Assembly: GCF_030161875.1 (NCBI RefSeq) | Contig: NZ_BSVA01000001.1 | Location: 372,001-436,000 of the forward strand | Origin: Homoserinibacter gongjuensis | GTDB lineage: Bacteria; Actinomycetota; Actinomycetes; Actinomycetales; Microbacteriaceae | Length of the DNA stretch: 64,000 nt | Reading direction: 5' to 3' | Shown: one piece after another, positions 17,598-28,359 of the stretch | How the letters are laid out: each line of letters begins with the position of its first letter | Numbering within the stretch: position 1 is the stretch's first letter | The notes under the pieces: model-generated | Database searches by the model: none | What the model was told of the DNA's origin: nothing | What the model saw: only the letters and a program-made list of their open reading frames with translations | Program-made: the position numbers and the translations under genes

Positions 17598-18412
17598 ATG
17601 ACCGTGCTGCTCGAGGCCGAGGGGATCACGCTCACGCGCGGTTCCCGCACGGTGCTGCAGCCGGTCGACCTGCGGGTCCGGGCAGGGCGCCCCCACGCCC
17701 TGCTCGGACCCAACGGGGCCGGCAAGACCACGACCCTCAACATCCTCGTCGGACTGCTCACCCCGAGCGCCGGCCGCGTGAGCGTCGACGGGATCGATGT
17801 GCGCGAACCCGCGGGGCGGGCCCTCATCGGCTATGCCCCCGACGACCTGCCGCTGCCGGGCGCGCTCACCGGCCGCGAGTACCTGCGGCTGCACGATCAC
17901 CTGCGTCGCCGCGACGACCGCGAACGCGCCGACGCGCTGTGCGCCCTGCTCGGCATCCGCGACAGTCTCGAGCGCCAGATCGTGGAGTACTCGCACGGGA
18001 TGCGGCGCAAGCTGCAGTTCATCGCGGCGGTGATGCACGACCCGCTCGTGCTCGTGCTCGACGAGCCGTACCGCGGGCTCGACCCGCGGGCCGCCGCCTT
18101 CGTGCGGCGCTACCTCGAGGGCTTCGTCGCAGCCGGGCGCGGGTTGCTCGTCGCCACCCACGACCTCGCGCGGGCCGAACGCGACAGCGGGTGGGTATGG
18201 CTCATCGACGACGGCAGCGTGGTCGCCGAGGGCACCCCGGCTCACGTTCGCGCGCTGGGCTGTGCGCACGACCTCGAGGGGCGTTCGCCAGCCTCACCCA
18301 CGGCGAGTTCGACCCGCAGACCGAGGCGCTGCTGCTCGCGGCGGCATTGCCCGACGGCGCGGATGCGGCCCCCTCATCCCACCTCTCGACCCCGGAAAAG
18401 GAGCTTCCATGA
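17598..18412 (+). CDS. ABC transporter ATP-binding protein (one-base frameshift)
   Basis: About 271 residues. Walker A LLGPNGAGKTTTLNILVGL, a Q-loop region YAPDDLPLPGALTGREYLRL, a signature variant EYSHGMRRKLQ in place of LSGGQ, Walker B LVLVLDEPYRGLDP and the switch histidine in LLVATHDLARAERD. Drug/peptide exporter (ABC-2 or BcrA-like) type. The frame breaks at the G-run 18278-18281; one more G gives GAFASLTHGEFDPQTEALLLAAAL, which ends with a stop overlapping the next gene as ATGA. Four bases separate it from the small-peptide gene, so they are co-transcribed. Confidence 0.85.
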
Positions 18413-18702
18413 TCCGCAGCATCATCGGTGCCATGCTCGCCGGCCTCGCCCTCGGCGTGTTCGGCCTCATCATCGCGTGCGTCGCGTGCCTCGCGATCGC
18501 CTTCGCCACCCACGCCGAGGCGACCCTGCCGGGCATCTTCCACGCCGAGTTCGCCACGATCGACGGCATGCCCCAGCTCGGGTTCCGCCCCGACGTCGTG
18601 GGCATGGCGGCCACGCTCGGCGTGTGGACGCTGCTGGCCGGCGGATTCGGCGCTCTGCTCGCCGGACGCACCCGCGCGAGGAGCGCTCGTGCCACGAACT
18701 GA
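18409..18702 (+). CDS. Small two-helix membrane protein of the ABC cluster
   Basis: 97 residues with two membrane helices (residues ~3-32, IGAMLAGLALGVFGLIIACV; ~62-85, AATLGVWTLLAGGFGALLAG) and a short outer loop with LPGIFHAEFATIDG. No recognised domain. ATGA overlap with the ATPase gene; the next gene starts inside it. It may be a transporter subunit or an immunity/accessory protein of the peptide cluster (inference). Confidence 0.7.
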   Translation: MIRSIIGAMLAGLALGVFGLIIACVACLAIAFATHAEATLPGIFHAEFATIDGMPQLGFRPDVVGMAATLGVWTLLAGGFGALLAGRTRARSARATN

Positions 18703-20190
18703 ACCACTCGCCGGTGCGGGGGCGATCGCCCGCGCCTCATGGCTCGTCTGGCGCCGCCACACCGCCACCACGCTCGGCACCACGACCCGGGTCGTGGGCG
18801 CCGGGCTGGCCGTGGCGCTCCTGCTGTGCCTGGGGCTGGCTGCGCTCGTCTCGACGTTCATCCTGACCACGATCGGCGCCGCGGGAACGTTGCCGCCGGA
18901 TGCCGACCTCACGGTCTTCACGCGGCTCACGGCCGCGGGCGCCCTCATCGGCGGCGTGCTGCCGCAGCTGCTGCTGGCCGCGACGCGCCCGCGCTCGAGC
19001 GCGCTCGACGATCTCGTGGCCGTGCTGCCCGTGTCCGCCGCCGCGCGCACCCTCGGGGAACGCCTGCCGACCGTGGCTCTCGGCGCCGCGTTCGCCGCGG
19101 TGCTGAGTGCGCCGCTCGGGAGCTTCCTCGTGCTCCTCCTGCGCGATGAGCCGCTGCGGGCGGCGGGCGCCCTGGCGGCGCACCTGGTGCTCATCGCCGT
19201 GGTGGCGATCGCGACCCCGGCGGCGTTCGAGCTGCTCTACGCGCTTGCCTGTCGCATCCGGCTGCCGCACGCCTACGCGGCCGGCGCGACCACCGTGGCG
19301 CTCATCACCGGGCTCGTGGCGAGCGCCGCCCCTTTCTCGCCCCCGGCCCGTTCACGGGGGCCGCCGTCGCCGCCCTCTCGCCCGTGGAAGCCACGGCGCA
19401 GCTCGCGGCGGCACGCACCGTGGAGGCCGCCATCGTGCCCGCGGGCGTGCTGCTCGGATGGGCGGCGATCGCTGTGGCACTCGCGGTGGTCGTGGCACGC
19501 CACCTGCCGCGGATCACGACCGCGGAGTTCACGCGGTTCCTCGTGGGGGCACCGTCTGCACGACTCGGCGCCGGTCTCGCGGTGCACGCGATTCAGCTGG
19601 TGCGGCTGCCGCAGTTTCTGCTGCTCGGGATCGGGCCCGTGCTGCTCGCGGCGGTGCTCGCCACACCGCTCGCCCGCGGATTTCCGGAGGTCGCCGACCC
19701 GCTCGCGGGCGTGCCGCTCGTCGCGCCCTTCTCGCTGGCGATGTTCACGTTCGGTCTCACGCACGGCACCTCCTGGTGGGTGCGCAGCACGGCGCGCAGT
19801 CACCGGCGCATCGCCCTCGACCGCCTGCTCGCGAGTGCGCTCGTGGCCTCCCCGTGCGCGATCCTCGCCGGGGCGATCCTGGTCGTGACGGGCACGACGC
19901 CGGCAGACGCCGCGGCCCTGCGGCTGGCGCTCGGCCTCGTGCTGTGCCTCGCGGCCTCGCTCGGCGGCATCCTCGCGCCGTGGTCGCACCTGAGCGCGCT
20001 CGCGACGACGATCACGAGCGCCGTGTCGTTCCTGGTGTTCGCTCTCGCCGTCATGCCCCTGCAATACGCAGCCGAGACCTGGATGCCGCCCGCCGCGCCC
20101 GCCGTCGTGGCGGTCTCGGGTGTGCTGCTGCTCGGGGTCTGGGCGCTCCTGATCCGCCGACGCCGCGACGACGACCTCGCCATCGCATGA
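18689..20190 (+). CDS. Polytopic ABC permease-like protein (one-base frameshift)
   Basis: About 500 residues, around twelve hydrophobic stretches, no enzymatic motif. Starts at GTG 18689 (VPRTEPLAGAGAIARASWLVW) with GAGGAG upstream, overlapping the small membrane protein by 14 bases. The frame breaks at the C-run 19329-19332; one C more gives ASAAPFLAPGPFTGAAVAAL. It is the only candidate for the membrane channel partner of the ATPase. Its size and layout recall ABC-2 exporters with two fused half-permeases. Stop overlaps the protease gene as ATGA. Confidence 0.72.
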
Positions 20191-20716
20191 GAGCCGTGCA
20201 GCTCGACCTTCCCCCGGTCTCGGGCCTGGCCTGCGGTGCGCGCTGGCGCTGTTCGCGCGCACCCACGGTCTCGTGATCGGTGCGCTCCTGCTGCTCACCG
20301 GGGCCGCCGCGCTGCTCGGCTTCGTGGTCGCGGCACACGGCGTCGCGCTGCTCGCCCTCGGCCTGTTCGCGACGGTCGTGCACGAGCTCGGCCACATCAC
20401 GGCCTATCGGCTGGCGACCTCGAGCGGCGAGGCGATCGTGGAGTGCGACGGACTGCGGGCCGCCCTGCACCGGATGCCGCTCACCCGGCGCGCCGACCGT
20501 GCGGTCACGGCGGCGGGGCCCCTCGCGCCGCTGCTTCTCGCCGCGGCGTTCGCGCCGCTCGCGGCCGTGCTGCCCGCGGAGGCCGTCGCGGCGGTGCTCG
20601 TCGCGATCGCCCATGCGGCGAGTCTCGGGCTTCCATCCGCCGACCGTCGCGCCTGGCGACAGGCGGTGCAGTTCCCCGTCGCGAGGGGCGGCAACTCTCC
20701 TACACTCCTGGGATGA
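20187..20716 (+). CDS. Site-2-type (M50-like) intramembrane metalloprotease (one-base frameshift)
   Basis: About 176 residues. The zinc site HELGH lies in the helix ATVVHELGHITAYRLATSSG. Further on are AAGPLAPLLLAAAF and SLGLPSADRRAW, the latter resembling the NxxPxxxxDG motif that supplies the third zinc ligand in site-2 proteases. At least four membrane helices. Minimal S2P-like proteins of this kind cut single-pass membrane peptides. The frame breaks around 20229-20242, after which ALALFARTHGLVIGALLLL continues. Overlaps its neighbours at both ends (ATGA), so it is part of the same operon as the small peptide. Confidence 0.72.
20701..20706 (+). promoter_or_regulatory. -10 box of the MBL-fold gene (leaderless type)
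   Basis: TACACT, six bases before ATG 20713, inside the end of the protease gene. It would allow the MBL gene to be transcribed separately from the peptide operon. Confidence 0.5.
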
Positions 20717-21461
20717 CCACCACACACGTCACCTACATCGGTGGGCCGACGGCGCTCATCGAGTATGGAGAGCTGCGGATCCTGCTCGATCCGACGTTCG
20801 ACGACCCGCGGGGGTACGCCAACAACCTGCGCAAGACGGCGGCACCCGGCCTGCCGACATCCGCGGTCGAACCCATCGATCTCGTGCTGCTCTCGCACCA
20901 CGCCCACGCCGACAACCTCGACCACGCGGGCCGTGAGTTCACCCTGCGGGCGCCGCTCGTGCTGTCCGGGCCGGATGCCGCCGCCGCGCTGGGCGGACCG
21001 GTCACCGGGCTCGCCCCTGGCAGTCTCACCAGCTCGGCGACGTCACGATCACGGCGCTGCCCGGCCGGCACGGGCCCCGGCTGCTCCGGCCGCTCGTGGG
21101 GCCGGTCACCTCGTTCCTCGTCACCTCGCCGGCAGAGCCCTCGCTCTACGTCTCGGGCGACAACTCCTCGCTCGCGCGCGTGCGCGAACACGCCACCCGC
21201 ATCGGGCCGGTCGACATCGCGTTCCTCTTCGCGGGAGCCGCGCGCGTCGCGCCTCTGCCCGTGCCGCTGACCCTCACTTCCGCCAAGGCCGCGGAAGCCG
21301 CGCACCTGCTCGGCGCCCGGGCTGTCGTCGGCGTGCACGTCGAAGACTGGGCCCACTTCTCCGAGAGTCGCGCCGACCTCGAGAAGGCGTTCACCGATGC
21401 CGGCCTGCACGAGCTGCTCGTCGACACCCCTCGCGGGGAACGCGTCGCGATCGAGCTCTAG
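20713..21461 (+). CDS. Metallo-beta-lactamase-fold hydrolase (one-base frameshift)
   Basis: About 249 residues of the UlaG/RomA-like group. N-terminal [20 protein letters not shown], zinc ligands in [13 protein letters not shown] near residue 60, then after correction [24 protein letters not shown] and [13 protein letters not shown]. The frame breaks at the C-run 21014-21017; one C more restores the PWQSHQLGD block. The physiological substrate is unknown. Its start overlaps the protease stop, but its own -10 box means it need not belong to the peptide system. Confidence 0.82.
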
Positions 21462-21465
21462 CCTC

Positions 21466-21532
21466 TCCGCGAAAGTACGCACTTCGGGGCTGTTGGGCCT
21501 CGCAACGAGCCGAAAGTACGTACTCTCGCGGA
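21466..21532. repeat. Palindromic repeat with CGAAAGTACG arms
   Basis: Arms TCCGCGAAAGTACGCAC and GTACGTACTCTCGCGGA (15 of 17 pairs), with an inner CGAAAGTACG copy at 21511-21520. Fills the gap between the convergent MBL and aldo/keto-reductase genes, directly after one stop and before the other, so it can act as a two-way terminator. Confidence 0.65.
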
Positions 21533-22423
<891 letters not shown>

Positions 22424-22486
22424 CTAGAGTCGGATCAACCCGTCATCGCGCGATCGCACTCGACCGCATCCGACCAGGAGACCGCC

Positions 22487-24042
22487 ATGACCCAGCTCGG
22501 CATCGTCGCCGAACCGCCCGCAGAGAACCGGGTGTCGCTCTCGCCGCCGACCGCGGCGCGCGTCGCCGCCCTCGGCTACACCGTCGTCGTGGAGCGCGGG
22601 GCGGGCGCGGCATCCGCGTTCCCCGACACGGCCTACGAAGCCGCGGGGGTCACCGTCGTCGACGGCGATACGGCCTGGGCCTCGGATGTCGTGCTCGCGA
22701 TCACCCCGCCGTCGCCCGCCGATATCGCGCGGTTGCGGCCCGGCGCGACCTTCGTCGGCCTGCTGAGCCCCGCCCTGCGCCCGGAGCTGCTCGAGCAGCT
22801 CGCGGCACGCGGCGTGACGGCGCTCGCCCTCGACGCCGTGCCGCGCATCTCGCGCGCCCAGTCGATGGACGTGCTCAGCTCGATGGCCAACATCGCCGGC
22901 TATCGCGCGGTGGTCGAGGCCGCGCACGAGTTCGGCCGCTTCTTCACGGGCCAGGTCACGGCGGCCGGCAAGGTGCCGCCCGCTACGGTGCTCGTGGCGG
23001 GCGCGGGCGTCGCGGGCCTCGCCGCGATCGGGGCGGCATCGAGCCTCGGCGCGATCGTGCGGGCCACCGACCCGCGGCCCGAGGTGGCCGACCAGGTGCG
23101 CTCGATCGGCGGCGAGTATCTCGAGGTCGTGGTGCCCGAGGAGCAGAAGGAGGTCTCCTCCGACGGCTACGCGAAGGCCACGAGCGAGGCCTACGACCGC
23201 CGCGCGCGCGAGCTCTATTCCGAGCAGGCCGCCGAGGTCGACATCATCATCACGACGGCGCTCATCCCGGGCCGCCCCGCGCCGCGCCTCATCACGGCCG
23301 CCGATGTCGCTCTCATGAAGCCAGGCAGCGTCATCGTCGACATGGCTGCGGCACAGGGCGGCAACGTCGAGGGTTCGGTCGCTGGCGAGCGCGTCGTCAC
23401 CGACAACGGGGTCGTGATCCTGGGCTACACCGACCTCGCGGGGCGGCTGCCGCAGCAGGCGTCGCAGCTCTACGGCACCAACCTGCTGAACCTGCTCGCC
23501 CTCGTGACGCCCGAGAACGACGGCGTGCTCACCCTCGATTTCGAGGATGTCGTGCAGCGCGCCGTCACGGTCGTGCGGTCGGGCGAGATCACCTGGCCGC
23601 CCCCGCCCGTGCAGGTCTCGGCAGCCCCGGTCGCCATGCCCGCGCCCGCGGAAGCCGGAGCACCCGCGGCCCCGGCCCGCCGCATCCTGAGCACAGGCGC
23701 GAAGACGGGTCTCTCGATCGCGGGCATCGCCGTGCTCTTCCTGGTGTGCGCGTTCGCTCCCCCACCGCTTCCGCAGCACTTCCTCGTGCTGACCCTCGCC
23801 GTGGTCGTGGGCTTCTACGTGATCGGCAAGGTCGCCCACGCCCTGCACACGCCGCTCATGAGCGTCACCAACGCGATCAGCGGCATCATCGTGGTCGGCG
23901 CCATGGTGCAGCTCACCTCCGACGCCGTTCTCGTGCAGGTGCTCGCCGCGCTCGCCGTGCTGGTTGCGAGTATCAACATCTTCGGCGGGTTCGCCGTCAC
24001 GAGACGGATGCTCGCGATGTTCCGCAAGGAGACGCCCGGTGA
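22487..24042 (+). CDS. pntA: NAD(P) transhydrogenase alpha subunit (fused form)
   Basis: Proton-pumping transhydrogenase subunit moving hydride between NADH and NADP+. About 518 residues: the NAD-binding dI domain ([42 protein letters not shown]) plus the membrane part of dII (four helices, from [20 protein letters not shown] to VAGVTRRML-like [12 protein letters not shown]). This is the fused PntA type, not split PntAA/PntAB. Its frame runs past pntB's start without a stop; one base more in the CCC at 24035-24037 would give RKETPR and a stop overlapping pntB as GTGA, so a small indel is likely. AGGAG six bases before ATG. Confidence 0.92.
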
Positions 24043-25505
24043 GCGCACTCCTCGCCGGTGCCGCGTTCACCGGTGCCGCCATCACGGCGGCCACCACGGA
24101 TGCCGCACTTGCCACTTCGGTCGCCGACGCCGCGTACGTGGTCGCAGCTCTCCTGTTCATCCTCAGCCTCGCGGGCCTGAGCAAGCACGACAGCTCACGC
24201 CGCGGCGTCGCCTTCGGCATCGCCGGCATGACGATCGCGCTCGCGGCCACCGTGTGGCTCGTGGCCGCGACCGGCTCGTTGCTGGCCCACGGCGGCCTCG
24301 GGCTCATGCTGCTCATCGGGGCCGTGCTCATCGGCGGCGCGATCGGGCTGTGGCGTGCGCGTGTCGTGCAGATGACGGGCATGCCCGAGCTCATCGCGCT
24401 CCTGCACTCCTTCGTGGGCGTCGCGGCGGTGCTCGTCGGCTGGAACGGGCACCTCGACGAGCCGGGGCTGAGCGGCGCGCTGCGCGACATCCACCATGCC
24501 GAGGTGTTCATCGGCGTGTTCATCGGCGGCGTCACCTTCACGGGCTCGATCGTGGCGTTCCTCAAGCTCTCGGCGCGCATCAACTCGCGACCGCTCATGC
24601 TGCCCGGCAAGAACGCGCTCAACCTGGGCGCGCTCGTCGTGTTCGTCGGCCTCACCGTCTGGTACGTGCTGACGCCGAGCCTGTGGCTGCTCGTGGCGGT
24701 GACCGTGCTCGCGCTCGCGCTCGGCTGGCATCTCGTCGCGTCGATCGGCGGCGGCGACATGCCGGTGGTCGTGTCGATGCTCAACAGCTACTCGGGGTGG
24801 GCGGCTGCTGCGGCGGGCTTCCTGCTGAACAACGACCTGCTGATCGTCACGGGCGCGCTCGTGGGCTCCTCGGGTGCCTACCTCTCCTACATCATGTGCA
24901 AGGCCATGAACCGTTCTTTCCTCTCGGTGATCGCGGGCGGCTTCGGCATCGAGGCGCCGCGTGCGGGCGACGAGCAGCAGGGCGAGCACCACGAGACCGA
25001 CGCGGCATCTGTGGCGCAACTGCTCACGGCATCCCGATCGGTCATCATCACGCCGGGCTACGGCATGGCCGTGGCTCAGGCGCAGCACCCGGTGGCCGAG
25101 CTCACCGAGCGGTTGCGGGCACGCGGCATCACGGTGCGGTTCGGCGTGCACCCCGTGGCGGGGCGGCTGCCCGGGCACATGAACGTGCTGCTGGCCGAGG
25201 CGAAGGTGCCCTACGACATCGTGCTCGAGCTCGACGAGATCAATGACGACTTCGCGTCGACGGATGTGGTGCTCGTGATCGGGGCGAATGACACGGTGAA
25301 CCCCGCCGCCGCGGAGGACCCCGGCTCGCCGATCGCGGGCATGCCCGTGCTGCGGGTGTGGGAGGCCGCGAACGTCGTCGTGTTCAAGCGCTCGATGGCG
25401 TCGGGGTACGCGGGCGTACAGAACCCGCTGTTCTTCCGCGACAACACCCGGATGCTGTTCGGCGACGCGAAGGAACGCGTGGAGGACATCCTGCGGGCGC
25501 TGTGA
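24039..25505 (+). CDS. pntB: NAD(P) transhydrogenase beta subunit
   Basis: 488 residues: nine or so membrane helices, including the proton channel half ([22 protein letters not shown]), then the NADP-binding dIII domain ([75 protein letters not shown]), all highly typical. Starts at GTG 24039 with AAGGAG upstream, overlapping pntA. Together they supply NADPH using the proton gradient. Ends 26 bp before a palindromic repeat. Confidence 0.95.
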   Translation: MSALLAGAAFTGAAITAATTDAALATSVADAAYVVAALLFILSLAGLSKHDSSRRGVAFGIAGMTIALAATVWLVAATGSLLAHGGLGLMLLIGAVLIGGAIGLWRARVVQMTGMPELIALLHSFVGVAAVLVGWNGHLDEPGLSGALRDIHHAEVFIGVFIGGVTFTGSIVAFLKLSARINSRPLMLPGKNALNLGALVVFVGLTVWYVLTPSLWLLVAVTVLALALGWHLVASIGGGDMPVVVSMLNSYSGWAAAAAGFLLNNDLLIVTGALVGSSGAYLSYIMCKAMNRSFLSVIAGGFGIEAPRAGDEQQGEHHETDAASVAQLLTASRSVIITPGYGMAVAQAQHPVAELTERLRARGITVRFGVHPVAGRLPGHMNVLLAEAKVPYDIVLELDEINDDFASTDVVLVIGANDTVNPAAAEDPGSPIAGMPVLRVWEAANVVVFKRSMASGYAGVQNPLFFRDNTRMLFGDAKERVEDILRAL

Positions 25506-25530
25506 CGCGCCCCGCGGCGCCCCTCGGGCG

Positions 25531-25600
25531 AGTTCCGCCGCGGTTTCGGTGCTCCGCGCGGCTCGAAACCGCGGCGGAGCGCCGAAACCGCCGCGGGACT
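25531..25600. repeat. Palindromic repeat, family A copy 2
   Basis: Arms of 27 bp (25531-25557 and 25574-25600) match at 24 positions; core words CCGCGGTTTCGGTGCTCCGC and GCGGAGCGCCGAAACC. Same family as 4751-4815. It lies between convergent pntB and the ABC permease, whose stop codon it touches, and probably terminates both. Confidence 0.7.
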
Positions 25601-26355
25601 CAGCGGTAGCGGCGCCCCTCGTCCCGGCGGTACAGCACGAGCGTCAGCACGAGCAGCGCGAGAGTCCAGGCGGCCAGTCCGCCCCACGCCCACCACGGCA
25701 CCTCGCCGCCCTGCACCGCCTGGATCGCGGCCTCGCGCGCCTGCCGCGAGGGCAGGAACCGGGATGCGGCATCCAGCCAGTCGGGGAAGAGCGCCGGCGG
25801 CAGGAACAGCCCGCCGGCGAACGCGAGACCGAACATCACGATCTGCACGACCGCGATCGCGACCTTCATGGGCATGGCGTAGCCGATGGCGAAACCCGCG
25901 AACAGGAACGGCAGCGCGGAGGCCGCGAGCGCGAGCAGTCCGAGAAGCAGGCCCCCGGCATCCGTGTGCGCCTCGGTGAGCGTGGCACCGAGCACGACGA
26001 CCGGCACGAGCGCGACGAGCCCGATCGTGCCCGTCGAGAGCACCTGCGACAGCACGCGCGCCGCCGCGGGTGCGGGCAGCGTGCGCAGGTAGGGCTCCCA
26101 CGGGGTCTCGCGCGCTTGCGAGATGGAGATGCCGAAGCCGAACAGGGCGTTGGCCATGAGCGCGAACACCATCATCTGCACGACGGCCTGCGTCGCCAGC
26201 ACGGGGTCGCCCGCGACCATGCGCTGCGGCACCACGAAGAACAGGAAGGCGAGAGCCGGGAAGGCGATCGCGCCGATCACCGCGATCGGCACCCGCATCG
26301 TCTCGAGCAGGGTGTACCGGGCGTGCAGGCCCGTGAGGCGCAGGGTCGAGATCAT
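25600..26355 (-). CDS. ABC-2 type transporter permease
   Basis: 251 residues, six membrane helices in the ABC-2 order (residues ~22-44, ~57-77, ~105-130, ~138-160, ~165-187, ~224-244) with a long helix linker ISISQARETPWEPYLRTLPA after helix 2, typical of drug/lipid exporters. ATG 26355 overlaps the ATPase stop (ATGA). Substrate unknown. Forms an operon with the ATPase, HTH regulator and membrane protein upstream. Confidence 0.88.
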   Translation of the reverse strand: MISTLRLTGLHARYTLLETMRVPIAVIGAIAFPALAFLFFVVPQRMVAGDPVLATQAVVQMMVFALMANALFGFGISISQARETPWEPYLRTLPAPAAARVLSQVLSTGTIGLVALVPVVVLGATLTEAHTDAGGLLLGLLALAASALPFLFAGFAIGYAMPMKVAIAVVQIVMFGLAFAGGLFLPPALFPDWLDAASRFLPSRQAREAAIQAVQGGEVPWWAWGGLAAWTLALLVLTLVLYRRDEGRRYR

Positions 26356-27248
26356 GCCGCGCTCCTTTCGGTGAGGGCGAGGAAGGCCTCCTCGAGGGTC
26401 GCGCCGCGCACCTGCAGCTGCGAGAAGGGCAGACCGGATGCCACGAGCGCACGCACGAACGCATCCGAATCGTGCACCGAGAAGGCGACTCCGTCACCGT
26501 CGGGCACCGAGGCGGCGACGCCGGGTAGCGTCGCGATCCGGTCGGGGTCGGGGGTGGAGAGTCGCACCCACCGCGAGCCGACCCGCGCGAGCACCGCGGC
26601 GAGGGTGTCGTCGGCGACCACGCGACCCTCCGAGATCACCACGACGCGCTTCGCGAGCGCCTCGATCTCCTCGAGGTAGTGACTCGTCACGACGATCGTG
26701 GCTCCGGCATCGTGCTGGCGGCGGATCGCCTCCCAGAGCGCACGGCGGCCGTCGACGTCGAGTCCCGTGGTGGGCTCGTCGAGCAGCACGAGCTGCGGGC
26801 GGCCGACGAAGGCGAGGGCGACGCTCAGGCGGCGACGCTGTCCGCCCGACAGGGCACCCGTCTGGCGGCGCAGCAGCTCGGTCAACCCGAACTCCTCCGC
26901 GAGCTCGGCCGTCGGCACGCGGCCCGCGGGAGCGTCGACGAAGTGCCCGCCGACGAAGTCGATGACCTCCCCCACCCGCAGGGTGGGCGGCAGCGCGGTC
27001 TCCTGCGGGGTGCTGCCGAGGCGCAGGCGGGATGCGGCATCCCGCGGATCTCCGCCGAACAGTCGGACAGTCCCTGCCGTCGGGTGCCGCAGCCCCTGCA
27101 GCAGTGCGAGCAGCGTCGACTTGCCTGCCCCGTTCGGGCCGAGCATGCCGACGAGCTCGGCCTCGCCGATCTCGAGGTCGACGTCGTGCAGGGCGACGAC
27201 GTCGCCGTAGCGGTGGGTGACGCCGGTGGCGGTGGCGAGTGAAGTCAT
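26352..27248 (-). CDS. ABC transporter ATP-binding protein
   Basis: 298 residues with every ATPase motif: Walker A GMLGPNGAGKSTLLALLQGL, signature GALSGGQRRRLSVALAF, Walker B LVLLDEPTTGLDVDG, switch H in VVTSHYLEEIEALAKRV. DrrA/CcmA-like exporter ATPase with a C-terminal extension (residues ~215-298) for regulation. Start ATG 27248 is supported by GGAGGAG seven bases upstream. Overlaps the regulator gene upstream and the permease downstream. Confidence 0.92.
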   Translation of the reverse strand: MTSLATATGVTHRYGDVVALHDVDLEIGEAELVGMLGPNGAGKSTLLALLQGLRHPTAGTVRLFGGDPRDAASRLRLGSTPQETALPPTLRVGEVIDFVGGHFVDAPAGRVPTAELAEEFGLTELLRRQTGALSGGQRRRLSVALAFVGRPQLVLLDEPTTGLDVDGRRALWEAIRRQHDAGATIVVTSHYLEEIEALAKRVVVISEGRVVADDTLAAVLARVGSRWVRLSTPDPDRIATLPGVAASVPDGDGVAFSVHDSDAFVRALVASGLPFSQLQVRGATLEEAFLALTERSAA

Positions 27249-27541
27249 GGTTCTCCTCCCAGCAGCGAGCGCAGCTGTGCGGTGTAGTCCTCGAACGCGC
27301 GGCGCCCCGCGGCGCTGAGGCTCAGGTAGGTGGCGGGCGAGCGGCCCTGGAACGTCTTGTCGACCTCGACATAGCCCGCGTCTTCGAGTTTGCGCAGGTG
27401 GGTGGACAGGTTGCCAGCCGTCATGCCGAGCAGTTCCTGCAAGCGGGGAAACGACATCCGGTCGCCCGCCGTGAGGGCGGCGAGCACCGCGGTGATGCGC
27501 AGTCGGGCCGAGGCGTGGATGACGGGGTCGAGTTCGTCCAT
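27245..27541 (-). CDS. Winged-helix transcriptional regulator of the ABC operon
   Basis: 98-residue single-domain winged helix: LRITAVLAALTAGDRMSFPRLQELLGMTAGNLSTHLRKLEDAGYVEVDKTFQGRSP is the HTH_27/MarR-like arrangement seen in small regulators that precede drug-ABC genes. TGATG joint with the upstream membrane-protein gene and ATGA overlap with the ATPase, so all four genes are translationally coupled. The likely target is the GTTTG-type dyads at 28207-28253 before the operon. Confidence 0.88.
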   Translation of the reverse strand: MDELDPVIHASARLRITAVLAALTAGDRMSFPRLQELLGMTAGNLSTHLRKLEDAGYVEVDKTFQGRSPATYLSLSAAGRRAFEDYTAQLRSLLGGEP

Positions 27542-28200
27542 CACATCCTCCGCAGCCGCACCAGGGCGATGACACCGCCGATGAGCAGTGCCGGGCCGGC
27601 GATAAGCGCCATCGCGAGCATGTTGGCCGGCGCGCCGAAGAAGCCGGTGACCGCGGCCGCGACCGCCATCACGAGGGCGATCACCAGCTGATCGGCCGAG
27701 TGCCAGACGAGCGTGCCCGCGAGGTACATCGCGGCGACGAGCAGCGCGTAGGCCGAGGTGTAGTAGATCGCGGCGGCGTCGTCGGAGATGCCGGCGCGGA
27801 CGAGCGCGTAGCCGATCGCCGCCACCGTGCCGCCGAGGATCGGCCACGACAGCCCGTAGACGGTGCCCACGAAGTCGCTGACACCCTTGATGCCGCGATT
27901 GCTGCGGATGCCGACCGCCGCCGAGGTGATCGCGGCCCCGAGCATGAGCACCGCGAAGGCCGGGATCGCGAGCCAGCCGGGAACCGCCACGGGCGAGGTG
28001 CTGCCGGGCCAGGCCGACCACAGCAGCAGGTAGCCGAGGAGCCAGGCCCCACCCCACACGAAGTAGTAGACGGGCACCTGCACCGCGAGGGCCCGCTTCA
28101 TGCCGCGGGTCTCGTCGTCGATGAGGGCGAGCAGCCGCTCGGGCTGCAGGTCGTCGCCGTCGGCGCTCGGTTCGCCCTCGGGCGCGGGATTCTCGAACAT
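27541..28200 (-). CDS. Membrane protein heading the ABC operon
   Basis: 219 residues. A soluble start (LLALIDDETRGMKRALAVQ) is followed by six hydrophobic helices. No known domain name comes to mind, but this type of protein is regularly found first in 'regulator + ABC-2' operons of actinobacteria. Start ATG 28200 (MFENPAPEG) is chosen because upstream codons fall inside the presumed operator. Function unknown. Confidence 0.72.
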   Translation of the reverse strand: MFENPAPEGEPSADGDDLQPERLLALIDDETRGMKRALAVQVPVYYFVWGGAWLLGYLLLWSAWPGSTSPVAVPGWLAIPAFAVLMLGAAITSAAVGIRSNRGIKGVSDFVGTVYGLSWPILGGTVAAIGYALVRAGISDDAAAIYYTSAYALLVAAMYLAGTLVWHSADQLVIALVMAVAAAVTGFFGAPANMLAMALIAGPALLIGGVIALVRLRRM

Positions 28201-28206
28201 GCCTAC

Positions 28207-28253
28207 TTTGTATCGCAAACCTCTCTGCGTCGCAACCGAGTTTGTCGCCAAAC
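28207..28253. promoter_or_regulatory. Two similar dyads before the ABC operon
   Basis: TTTG-TATCG-CAAA at 28207-28219 and GTTTG-TCGC-CAAAC at 28240-28253, centre-to-centre about 33 bp, on the upstream side of the minus-strand operon. AT-rich relative to surroundings. Candidate binding sites for the operon's own winged-helix regulator. Confidence 0.5.
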
Positions 28254-28344
28254 GCTACAGCGTTGGGCGACGGGCGCCCGTGATGTCTGGCGCGCACGGG
28301 GCAACCCTGCAGCGCTTGCGCCCACCCGCGGGGCGCACGGGCGG

Positions 28345-28350
28345 TAGCCT
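28345..28350 (+). promoter_or_regulatory. -10 box of hrpA
   Basis: TAGCCT, nine bases before the hrpA ATG; the short leader GGAGGGCTC contains a ribosome site, so this is a near-leaderless variant. Confidence 0.5.
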
Positions 28351-28359
28351 GGAGGGCTC

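Noticed and set aside
24042..25246. A pntA-pntB fusion, because the pntA frame stays open far into pntB
   Set aside because: Beyond RKETPGER the continued frame is Arg/His-rich nonsense, while pntB has its own start and ribosome site in another frame. One missing base before the GTGA overlap explains it.
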